Shown here: in pieces, positions 45,884 through 53,317 of the stretch | How the letters are laid out: each line of letters opens with the position of its first letter | Numbering within the stretch: the first letter of the stretch is position 1 | NCBI GenBank assembly: GCA_030949985.1 | Contig: JAUZRX010000058.1 | Coordinates: 20,486-84,485, forward strand | DNA from: Acidobacteriota bacterium | GTDB taxonomy: Bacteria > Acidobacteriota > Polarisedimenticolia > J045 | DNA: 64,000 nucleotides | Direction: 5' to 3' | Translations under genes and position numbers: made by a program | The notes under the pieces: model-generated | The model's database searches: none | What the model saw: only the letters and a program-made list of their open reading frames with translations | Told to the model about the DNA's origin: nothing

Positions 45884-46402
45884 GTGGTCCTTGCTGCAGC
45901 ACCGGTCTGGGCGCAAGACGGAGCGGGGAGTACGATCTACATCGATCCGGGTGACGAGGTCGGCCGGGAGACCGTCTGGCTCGCCGAGAGCGAAGAGCTT
46001 TCCGCTCCCCTGGCGGGGTATCTGGTCTTCATTCTCGACAACGACGTTCAGGGGGTGGTGGTCGAGAACAGAAGTGCTTTCGTCTACGTTCGCACGCTGC
46101 CGGGTCGCGAGAAGCTGGAAAGCCTGATTCGAGCCGCGAAGGCAAGGCGGGCGGGCCGTCTGATCGTCGGTACCGACGATCCGGCTATTCTGGGGTGGGG
46201 CGATGCGCGTGCCGACTCTTCTTCGTGTCCCTATGTCTGCGCCGACGGCTGTGACGAGGTGACCTATGCCGAGGTGGCGCGTGATTTCTGCCGAGGCCGA
46301 GGGGGGACGAAAAAGATCACGATTTACGACGGTTGGGCCGAGAGCAGGTGCAACGATGGATCCAAAGCTGATGCCTACTGTTGCTCCTGGTGGCCCTGCT
46401 AG
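45884..46402 (+). CDS. small secreted cysteine-rich protein, start uncertain
   Basis: 172 residues from the first canonical codon (GTG 45884), not recognised. The mature part begins QDGAGSTIYIDPGDEVGRE and ends in a Cys-rich tail with eight Cys (CPYVCADGC, DFC, SRC, YCCSWWPC), likely disulfides. From GTG 45884 the signal peptide is too short. Reading in frame from CTG 45821, which overlaps the GH38 stop as CTGA, gives a complete one (an Arg-containing N-region, then CLLCAVVLAAAPVWA). Either a CTG/ATT start or a frameshift is implied. The stop shares CTAG with the convergent cstA stop. Confidence 0.65.
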   Translation: MVLAAAPVWAQDGAGSTIYIDPGDEVGRETVWLAESEELSAPLAGYLVFILDNDVQGVVVENRSAFVYVRTLPGREKLESLIRAAKARRAGRLIVGTDDPAILGWGDARADSSSCPYVCADGCDEVTYAEVARDFCRGRGGTKKITIYDGWAESRCNDGSKADAYCCSWWPC

Positions 46403-48051
46403 CGGGACGCCGAGCTGCTGCGAGGAACCCTGACGAGGACCCGGCGAACGGCTTCCCCGGCGAGCACGAGAGCGAGAACGAAGAGGGCGGCGGCGATGGC
46501 GCCGACGAGGGTCAGGGGTGTATAGCGCCAGGCGAGCTGGGCCAGGGCCACCAGAGTGACGCCGAACATGAAGAGCATGGGCACGGCCACGAAGGCGTGG
46601 CGCCGCCCCCGATGGCGTAGCCAGATGGTGATGGCCAGCATGGCCAGGGCACCGAGGAGCTGATTGGTCGCGCCGAATACGGGCCAGATCACCTTCCAGG
46701 CCGGAGCCGGCGTGCCGTCGGGCAGGTGCAGGGTGATCTGGGTCAGCAGGGCGGGCAGGGCGAGAGTGGCCAGGGTCGCCGCCAGCGCTGGGCCCTTCCT
46801 GCCCCGGGGCAGGGCGAGCAACTCTTCGAGCACGTAGCGGGCCAGACGGGTGCAGGTGTCGAGAGTGGTCAGCAAGAAGGTGGAAATCGCCAGGGCCGCG
46901 AAGCGGGCGCCCATGGCCTGGGGCAGGCCGAGAGCGGCGAGAATGCGGCCCAGGCCCTGCGAGAAGACCAGTGTCGGCGCCATGCCCCCCGCCGCCTGGG
47001 CGCCGACCAGGACCACCGCCGAGACGGAGAGCAAGGCCAGCACCCCTTCGAGGAGCATGCCGCCGTAGGCCACGGGGCGGGCGTGGGCCTCGTTGGCCAG
47101 CTGCTTGGCCGTGGTCCCCGAAGCGACGATGCTGTGGAAGCCCGAGCAGGCACCGCAGGCGATGGTGATGAACATGGCGGGGAAGAGCAATCCCAGGTTG
47201 GCATCGGTCCAGCCGGCGAAGGCGGGCAGGGGGACGACTTCCGGGTCCATGGCGCCGCCGCCGAAGATGACTCCCAGCACGCCGCCGCCGAGGCAGGCAT
47301 AGAGCAAGAAAGACGAGAGAAAGTCCCGGGGCTGGAGCAGCAGCCACACGGGCAACACCGAGGCCACCAGGCAGTAGCCCAGGAGGAGCAGGTTCCACGC
47401 CGGGGCGGGGTTGTCCAGGGGCAGCGGCAAGGGCAGCGCCTGGCCCGCTCCGATGGCCAGGAAGACCAGGGGCACGAAGACCGCACTGGCCCGGGACAGC
47501 CGCACGCCGGCCCGGTGGACCAGCAGGCCCAGCGCCACGGCCATCAGGATGTACATCAACGAAGAGCTGGCCACGCCGGGGTCGTGGGTGAAGGTGGCGG
47601 AGGTCAGGTCGACGAAGACGACGATCACATAGACCAGGGCGAGCCAGACGAAGACCAGGAAGAGGGTGCGGGCGAAGGGCGAGATCTCTTCCCGTGCGAT
47701 CTCGGCCACCGAACGAGCCCCGTGGCGCAAGGATGCGGCCAGGGCGGCGAAGTCCTGCACGCCTCCGATCAGCACCGAGCCCAGAACGATCCAGACCACC
47801 GCCGGCAGCCAGCCGAAGGCGGCGGCAGCGATGACGGGGCCGACGATCGGGCCGGCCCCTGCGATGGAGGAGAAGTGGTGCCCCATCAGCACCGCCGGCG
47901 AGGTGGGCATGTAGTCCACTCCGTCGGTCATGGTGTGGGCCGGCGTCGGACGCTGGGGGTCGAGGCCGAGCCAGCCTTCCACCAGGCGGCCATAGATGAA
48001 GTAGCCGGCCACCAGAACGGCCACGCCCGTCAGCACGATCGAGGCGATCAT
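46399..48051 (-). CDS. cstA: carbon starvation protein A family transporter
   Basis: About 550 residues, some 15-16 hydrophobic segments, inner membrane. Family blocks: VDYMPTSPAVLMGHHFSSIAGAGPIVGP, in which the His-His and SSIAGAGPI motif is characteristic, VLGSVLIGGVQDF, ACSGFHSIVASGTTAKQL and ARYVLEELL. CstA/BtsT members import pyruvate or peptides. I prefer ATG 48051, with GGAG upstream, over an in-frame start at 48123. It follows the methyltransferase gene by 19 bases and is probably co-transcribed with it. Confidence 0.92.
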   Translation of the reverse strand: MIASIVLTGVAVLVAGYFIYGRLVEGWLGLDPQRPTPAHTMTDGVDYMPTSPAVLMGHHFSSIAGAGPIVGPVIAAAAFGWLPAVVWIVLGSVLIGGVQDFAALAASLRHGARSVAEIAREEISPFARTLFLVFVWLALVYVIVVFVDLTSATFTHDPGVASSSLMYILMAVALGLLVHRAGVRLSRASAVFVPLVFLAIGAGQALPLPLPLDNPAPAWNLLLLGYCLVASVLPVWLLLQPRDFLSSFLLYACLGGGVLGVIFGGGAMDPEVVPLPAFAGWTDANLGLLFPAMFITIACGACSGFHSIVASGTTAKQLANEAHARPVAYGGMLLEGVLALLSVSAVVLVGAQAAGGMAPTLVFSQGLGRILAALGLPQAMGARFAALAISTFLLTTLDTCTRLARYVLEELLALPRGRKGPALAATLATLALPALLTQITLHLPDGTPAPAWKVIWPVFGATNQLLGALAMLAITIWLRHRGRRHAFVAVPMLFMFGVTLVALAQLAWRYTPLTLVGAIAAALFVLALVLAGEAVRRVLVRVPRSSSASR

Positions 48052-48070
48052 CTTCCGCTCCACGTTCCGT

Positions 48071-49120
48071 TCAGCAACAGCCTCCCGGTGTTGCCGCGCC
48101 TTCTCCCTCCGTCGGAGGCGCACAGTCGAACAGGCCGAAGTGGGTGCCCGTATTCCCCTCGATGCGGAAGTGCGGTGCCAGCCGCGTCTGGGAGAGCATT
48201 GCCGCGGTGTTGGAGCAGACCGGCAGGGGGCGGCCGGTCTCGAAGAGGTGATGGTCGTCGAGGCGGTAGCGGTGCGGGTGGTGGGGCAGGGTGCCGAGGT
48301 ACCAGGCCACCTGGCCGTAGTCCTCGCAGCGGTCCTCGAGATCCGGCAGGTTGAAGGCCCGAACCGTCACCGAAGAAAAGTGCGCCATGCCGATGCGCTC
48401 TTCGATCTTCGGGTCGCCGATCTGCAACGGGCTGCGGCTCACTACCCGGTAGTCACGGATTCCCAGGTCGAGTAGCAGGCGGCGGAAGTCCTCGATGTAC
48501 ATCGCTCCGGCCAGGCACTCGCCGAGCAGTTCCGGATCGTCCCGCAGCACCGGATCCAGCCGCCTGTCGGCGAAGACGTCCGAGAAGAGCACTTCGCCCC
48601 CCTCTTTCAGGGCCCGGAACACACCCTCGAAGACCCGGGGCTTGTCGGGGGAGAGATTGATCACGCAGTTGGAGATCGCCACGTCCACCGAGCGGGGCTC
48701 GATGCCGGCCCCGGGCAGGTCCTCGAGATAGCCCTGGCGGAAATCTACCGTGGTGCGGGTCAGGCCCAGCCGACGGCACTGCTGGTCGGCACGGGTGCGG
48801 CCGATGTCGAGTTGCTCTTCGGTCATGTCCAGGCCGATCACCCGACCCGTGTCTCCCGCCAGGGCCGCACAGACGAAGGCGTCCCGGCCTGTTCCGCAGC
48901 CCAGATCGAGGATCGTGCAGCCCTCGATGGCGTCGGGGATCGGTGACCCGCAGCCGTAGAAGCGGGAGACGATGGCGGGGTCGATGCGGGAGAGGATGGA
49001 TGCCAGATGAGGCGGCGGAGCCTCGGCGCAGCAACAGGCATGGGTCTTCAGGTCCGCGCTGGAGGCGAGCACCTTCGAGTAGTAGTGGCGAACGGAGTCG
49101 ATGTCCCGTTGAGAGCTCAT
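48071..49120 (-). CDS. arsM: ArsM-like arsenite methyltransferase
   Basis: 349 residues, cytosolic. The SAM site is ILDLGCGTGRDAF followed by GLDMTEEQLDIGR. The cysteines used for As(III) in ArsM seem conserved: the CCC cluster at 29-31 in LKTHACCCAE, C68 in IEGCTILD, C152 in SNCVINLSPDK, and C202 in GECLAGAMY. There is also YGCGSPIP and a C-terminal Cys pair. No other ars gene is present; its partner here is cstA, so detoxification is inferred from the Cys pattern alone. GAGGAAAA precedes the ATG. Confidence 0.85.
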   Translation of the reverse strand: MSSQRDIDSVRHYYSKVLASSADLKTHACCCAEAPPPHLASILSRIDPAIVSRFYGCGSPIPDAIEGCTILDLGCGTGRDAFVCAALAGDTGRVIGLDMTEEQLDIGRTRADQQCRRLGLTRTTVDFRQGYLEDLPGAGIEPRSVDVAISNCVINLSPDKPRVFEGVFRALKEGGEVLFSDVFADRRLDPVLRDDPELLGECLAGAMYIEDFRRLLLDLGIRDYRVVSRSPLQIGDPKIEERIGMAHFSSVTVRAFNLPDLEDRCEDYGQVAWYLGTLPHHPHRYRLDDHHLFETGRPLPVCSNTAAMLSQTRLAPHFRIEGNTGTHFGLFDCAPPTEGEGAATPGGCC

Positions 49121-49254
49121 GGTTTTCCTCGGCGTCGAGTGGATGCTCCTAGCCTGCCCCGGCGTGGTCGCGGAGGCAAGCGGGTGGCGAAGCAGCCCGC
49201 CGGTGGGCCGAAAAAGCCTTGTTGCCGCCGGCCCGACGTCGTAGGATCCGCGCC

Positions 49255-50595
49255 GTGGAGACCCTGGATCGCTTCCTGGCCCTGGCGGTGGACTACGCCT
49301 GGGGCACCCCGCTGCTCGTGCTGCTCGTGGGCGGCGGGCTGATCCTGACGATCTACAGCCGCTTCCTCCCTTTTCGCGGGTTGCTCCATGCCGTGGACAT
49401 CCTCCGAGGCCGTTACGATCGACCCGACGATCCGGGGCAGATCAGTCATTTCCATGCCTTGAGCACGGCCCTCTCCTCGACCATCGGGATGGGCAATATC
49501 GGCGGTGTGGCGGTGGCCATCACCCAGGGCGGCCCCGGTGCCGTGTTCTGGATGTGGGTCGCGGCCGTCGTCGGCATGGCGACCAAGTTCTTCACCTGCA
49601 CCCTGGCCGTGCTCTATCGCGGCAAGGACAGCGCGGGGGAGATCCAGGGCGGCCCGATGTATTACATCGAGATGGGGCTGGGGCGGCGCTGGCGCTTTCT
49701 GGCGGTGTTCTTCTCGATCTGCGGCCTGGTGGGTTGCGTGGGCATGTTCCAGACCAACCAGCTGGCGGAGATCGTCCAGGAGACCCTGGCCATCGATCCC
49801 TGGCTGACGGGGCTGGTCAGCGTCAGCCTTGTGACCGTCGTGATTCTCGGTGGTATCCAGCGTATCGCAGCGGTGGCGAGCCGGCTGGTGCCCCTGATGT
49901 GCGGACTGTACCTGGTCATCGCGGTGATCATTCTGGCCCATCACCTGCCGGCCTTGCCCGGGCTGTTGGCGCAGATTTTTCACGATGCCTTCAGCGGCAC
50001 GGCCCTGGGAGGGGGCGCCCAGGGTATCGCGGTCAGGACGGTGATCCAGACCGGGATCAAGCGGGCGGCCTTCTCCAACGAGGCCGGTATCGGCACGGCT
50101 CCCATGGCCCACGGTGCCGCTCGTACCCGCGAGCCGGTGCGGGAGGGGCTGGTGGCCATGATCGGTCCGCTGATCGACACCGTGGTGGTCTGCACCATCA
50201 CCGCCCTGGTGGTGCTCTCTTCGGGAATCGCGCAGAGCGGCGAGATCCAGGGCGCCGCCCTGACCGCCCAGGCCTTCGAGGCCACCCTGGGGGGGGCGGG
50301 CAAGCTGGCGCTGGTGGTGATCGTCGCCCTTTTCGGGCTGACCACCATGTTCGGCTATTCCTACTACGGCCGGAAGTGCTTTGCCTACCTCTTCGGCGCC
50401 GAGCGGGCGCGGATCTACGATGTCTTCTACCTGGTGATGCTCTTCATCGGCGCCGTCTGGTCGGCGGACATGGTGGTCAACCTCCTCGACACCGCCTTCG
50501 CCCTGATGGCCCTGCCCAATCTGCTGGCCACGCTGGCGCTCTCCCCGAGGGTGATGGCCGCGACTCGGGACTACTTCCGCCGTCAGCGGGTCTGA
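49255..50595 (+). CDS. sodium:alanine/glycine symporter (AGCS family)
   Basis: 446 residues, about eleven membrane helices. Signatures: STALSSTIGMGNIGGVAVAI, QGGPMYYIEMGLG, AFSNEAGIGTAPMAHGAA and FGYSYYGRKCFAYLFG. Imports Ala, Gly or related amino acids with sodium. The GTG at 49255 (ETLDRFLALAVDYAW) fits the family N-terminus and has AGGA upstream; a TTG at 49219 is less likely. It is divergent from the arsM-cstA pair with a 134-base gap. Confidence 0.93.
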   Translation: METLDRFLALAVDYAWGTPLLVLLVGGGLILTIYSRFLPFRGLLHAVDILRGRYDRPDDPGQISHFHALSTALSSTIGMGNIGGVAVAITQGGPGAVFWMWVAAVVGMATKFFTCTLAVLYRGKDSAGEIQGGPMYYIEMGLGRRWRFLAVFFSICGLVGCVGMFQTNQLAEIVQETLAIDPWLTGLVSVSLVTVVILGGIQRIAAVASRLVPLMCGLYLVIAVIILAHHLPALPGLLAQIFHDAFSGTALGGGAQGIAVRTVIQTGIKRAAFSNEAGIGTAPMAHGAARTREPVREGLVAMIGPLIDTVVVCTITALVVLSSGIAQSGEIQGAALTAQAFEATLGGAGKLALVVIVALFGLTTMFGYSYYGRKCFAYLFGAERARIYDVFYLVMLFIGAVWSADMVVNLLDTAFALMALPNLLATLALSPRVMAATRDYFRRQRV

Positions 50596-50604
50596 AGGGC
50601 CTTT

Positions 50605-50633
50605 TCGACAGGACGGTGATTCCCGTGTATAGG
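50605..50633 (+). promoter_or_regulatory. predicted sigma70-like promoter of the TraB gene
   Basis: TCGACA (50605-50610), a 17-base spacer and TATAGG (50628-50633) lie 34 bases before the ATG. The match is five of six and four of six, so the TraB-family gene may be transcribed separately from the symporter gene. Confidence 0.45.
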
Positions 50634-50666
50634 AAGGGTCCCGGGATTTCGCCCGGCCGGTGGAAA

Positions 50667-51866
50667 ATGATGAACGAAGCTCAGCCGCCCCGCGCCGCCT
50701 CCGAGAACGTCACCGTCGTCGAATCGGGCGACAAGACGATCCATATCGTGGGCACCGCCCACGTTTCCCGCCAGAGTGTCGAGGAAGTGCAGCGGGTGAT
50801 CCGCGAGATCCGGCCCGAGACGGTGTGCATCGAACTCGATGCCAATCGACTCCAGGCGCTGACCGACGCCGGCCGTTGGCGGAAGCTGGACATCTTCCAG
50901 GTGATCCGCCAGCGCAAGGTGCCTTTCCTGCTGGCCAACCTGGCGCTCTCCGCCTACCAGGCCCGGCTCGGAGAAAAACTCGGGGTGCGTCCGGGGGCCG
51001 AGATGCTTGCCGCGCTCGAAGCCGCCGGGGAGGTGGGCGCCGAGGTGGTGCTGGCCGACCGGGACATCCAGATTACGCTCAAGCGCACCTGGGGCGGGCT
51101 TTCCCTGTGGAGTCGGCTCAAGCTCTTCGGGGCCTTGCTCAGCGGTTTCTTCGACGACGAGGAGATCACCGAAGAACAGCTCGAGGAACTCAAGCAGGGT
51201 GATCTGCTGGGCGAGATGATGAAAGAGTTCGCCGAGTCCCTGCCCCAGGTCAAGACGCCGCTGATCGACGAGCGCGACGTTTACCTGATGAAGAAGGTCG
51301 AGCAGGCGCCGGGCCGGGTGATCGTCGCCGTGGTGGGCGCGGCCCACGTGCCCGGCATGGTGCGGCATGCCGGAGAACCGGTGGACCTGGCGGCCCTCGA
51401 GACCCTGCCGCCGCCGAGCCGCGCGATCGGCATGATCAAGTGGGTGATCCCGAGCCTTGTCCTGGCGGCCTTCACCTGGGGCTACTTCAAGCTCCAGGGG
51501 CAGGATCTCTCCCAGCTCCTCGTGGCCTGGGTGCTGCCCAACGCCCTGTTCGCCGGCCTGTTCAGCCTGCTGGCGGGCTCGAGGCTGCTGACGGCGGTCA
51601 GCGCTTTCGTGGCCTCGCCGATCACCTCTCTCAATCCGACGATCCAGGCGGGCATGGTGGCGGGGTTGGTGGAGGCCTGGCTGCGCCGACCCACGGTGGA
51701 GGACTGCGAGCGCGTTCGGGAAGATTCGCGCACGCTGCGGGGCCTCTACCGCAATCGCTTCACCCGTGTGCTGCTGGTCTCCGTGGCGGCCAGCCTGGGA
51801 TCGGCCCTGGGGGCCTACGTGGGTATCGGGTGGATGATCACCCTGCTCAATCGTCTGTCCGCCTGA
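50667..51866 (+). CDS. TraB/PrgY-family membrane protein
   Basis: 399 residues. The N-terminal ~240 residues are the TraB domain with the paired GxxH-type motifs IHIVGTAHVSRQS and VAVVGAAHVPGM and the block TVCIELDANRL. The C-terminal part has several hydrophobic helices (WVIPSLVLAAFTWGYF onward) and NPTIQAGMVAGLVEAWLR. TraB/PrgY proteins are implicated in pheromone shutdown in enterococci; the bacterial role here is unknown, and a protease or Tiki-like fold has been proposed. The first two codons are both ATG (50667, 50670). Confidence 0.9.
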   Translation: MMNEAQPPRAASENVTVVESGDKTIHIVGTAHVSRQSVEEVQRVIREIRPETVCIELDANRLQALTDAGRWRKLDIFQVIRQRKVPFLLANLALSAYQARLGEKLGVRPGAEMLAALEAAGEVGAEVVLADRDIQITLKRTWGGLSLWSRLKLFGALLSGFFDDEEITEEQLEELKQGDLLGEMMKEFAESLPQVKTPLIDERDVYLMKKVEQAPGRVIVAVVGAAHVPGMVRHAGEPVDLAALETLPPPSRAIGMIKWVIPSLVLAAFTWGYFKLQGQDLSQLLVAWVLPNALFAGLFSLLAGSRLLTAVSAFVASPITSLNPTIQAGMVAGLVEAWLRRPTVEDCERVREDSRTLRGLYRNRFTRVLLVSVAASLGSALGAYVGIGWMITLLNRLSA

Positions 51867-51881
51867 TCCTGCGGTCCGGCG

Positions 51882-52577
51882 TCATCCCCTGAGCCGCAGC
51901 CAGGAGCGTTTGATGGCCCGGGAGAGACGCTCGACCAGGGTGCGTCGATAGCCCTCGGCCTGGGCCGCCGCGTCGTCGGGATTGTGCCCCAGGCGCAGTT
52001 TGATGCAGGCGTTGATGTCGAAGCGGCGGGCCAGGCGGAAGAGGTAGTGGTTGAACGGGGCGATGCCGGGCCGTCGAACCACCGCGGCGCCGAAGTCGAT
52101 GATCACCGGGTGCCGGCTGTCGACCACCAGCAGGTTGTCTTTCTTTTTCAAGTCCCCATGGGCTACCTGGCGGCTGTGCAGGGTTTCGATCAGCTCTTGG
52201 AGTTCCTGGAAGAATTGTCGTCGATCGACGATCTCGGCGCCGCGGAAGGGCACGCCCTGCACCAGGGAGAGCAGCAGCAGGCGGCCGCGCACCAGGCCCA
52301 GGCAACGGGGAACTCCCGGCAGCCCCGCCAGGCGGGTGTAGGCCCGGTATTCGTTGCGCAGCATCCAGCGACGGGCCCAGCCCACCGGCCCCCGGCCCAG
52401 CGCGGCCTTGATCACCAGGGGTGGGTCGTGGTCGGCGTAGAGATAGACCTGGCCCTGGTAGCCGCGGCCGAGGACGTTGGCGCCGACGGCGGCACTGGCC
52501 TCCGTCCAGCGCAGGAGCGCGGCTTCGTCGAGAGTCCGAGGAGGGTGTGATCCCGCGCTCCGGCCGGGGTGGCTCAT
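51882..52577 (-). CDS. protein-kinase-like (RIO/LPS-kinase-like) protein
   Basis: 231 residues, cytosolic. It has a Gly-rich start (GRGYQGQVYLYAD), a likely ATP-binding Lys in LVIKAALG, the catalytic loop VAHGDLKKKDNLLV (HGDLKxxN type) and metal site IIDFGAAV, so it is probably an active small kinase. The HGDLK form fits RIO and lipopolysaccharide-core kinases better than Hanks Ser/Thr kinases. The 13-base gap to the upstream ICMT-like gene suggests one operon and possibly a lipid or envelope target. Confidence 0.8.
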   Translation of the reverse strand: MSHPGRSAGSHPPRTLDEAALLRWTEASAAVGANVLGRGYQGQVYLYADHDPPLVIKAALGRGPVGWARRWMLRNEYRAYTRLAGLPGVPRCLGLVRGRLLLLSLVQGVPFRGAEIVDRRQFFQELQELIETLHSRQVAHGDLKKKDNLLVVDSRHPVIIDFGAAVVRRPGIAPFNHYLFRLARRFDINACIKLRLGHNPDDAAAQAEGYRRTLVERLSRAIKRSWLRLRG

Positions 52578-52590
52578 CAGGTCTTCGCGC

Positions 52591-53187
52591 TCAGGGAAGC
52601 TGCAGCTTGTACCACAGCACGTAGAGCCAGATCAGCAGGAAAAGGGCGATGATCGGTTCCCCGTTGGCTTTCAGGGATTGGTTGAACGACCAGTGACCGA
52701 CTCCCGAGCGCTCGAACGGCGTCAGCCGCGGCAGCAGGGCCCGGGTGCGTTGCGACCACTGTTCCCAGCGGTTGCCGAAGAGTCCGTGGAGCTTGGCGTC
52801 CTCCTGGCGGATCGCCGGCGGATAGAAGGCCAGCAGGAAGAAGAGGAACAGGGGGTAGCTCCACCACAGCCCCGAAGCCAGGCAGAACCCCAGCCCGATG
52901 AGGATGTTGCCCACGTAGAGCGGGTGGCGGACGAAGGCGTAAGGGCCGTCGGTGGCCAGTTCCCGGTCTTTCTTGACATGGCCGGAGGCCCACAGGCGAA
53001 TCAGGATACCCAGCCCGGCGCCTCCCACGCCCCACCAGAAGACCTCGGGCAGGGGGCGGCCCATAAGGCTGACCAGAACGCTGAACAGGACGCCCAGCAA
53101 CTGGCGGAAGCGTTCACGGCGGTGTTGCAGGTCCCAGAGCAGGCGGCGCAGGCCCAGCACGCCCTTGGGCGGTCTCTCGCTGGTCAA
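52591..53187 (-). CDS. isoprenylcysteine carboxyl methyltransferase-family protein
   Basis: 198 residues, four to five membrane helices. The C-terminal SAM-binding block is present: ELATDGPYAFVRHPLYVGN, then LGFCLASG, and FYPPAIRQEDAKLHGLFGNRWEQW (quoted in part), as in ICMT/PEMT enzymes. Prokaryotic members methylate small lipids or are uncharacterised. I chose the TTG at 53187 because AAGGAG lies 6 bases upstream; the frame continues without protein-like content beyond it. It is divergent from the kinase-flavoprotein fusion gene. Confidence 0.87.
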   Translation of the reverse strand: MTSERPPKGVLGLRRLLWDLQHRRERFRQLLGVLFSVLVSLMGRPLPEVFWWGVGGAGLGILIRLWASGHVKKDRELATDGPYAFVRHPLYVGNILIGLGFCLASGLWWSYPLFLFFLLAFYPPAIRQEDAKLHGLFGNRWEQWSQRTRALLPRLTPFERSGVGHWSFNQSLKANGEPIIALFLLIWLYVLWYKLQLP

Positions 53188-53262
53188 TCGAAACTCCTTT
53201 GCCCGGTTCGGAAGGACCGGGAGCGGGATTGTAACCCTCTTCGGGGCGCCTGGGGCAGCGTG

Positions 53263-53268
53263 TACAAT
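53263..53268 (+). promoter_or_regulatory. candidate -10 box of the kinase-flavoprotein fusion
   Basis: TACAAT (five of six) lies 50 bases before the ATG. The -35 region at 17 bases, TTCGGG, is weak. Confidence 0.35.
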
Positions 53269-53317
53269 GGTCGGGCGCCTCACCCGCGCTCTTCCCGCCC
53301 GAGGGATCCCTGTACTG

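Noticed and set aside
42315..45902. Minus-strand open frame of ~1,195 codons over the GH38 gene
   Set aside because: Gly/Val/His-rich shadow without motifs; the plus-strand frame has a signal peptide and GH38 blocks.
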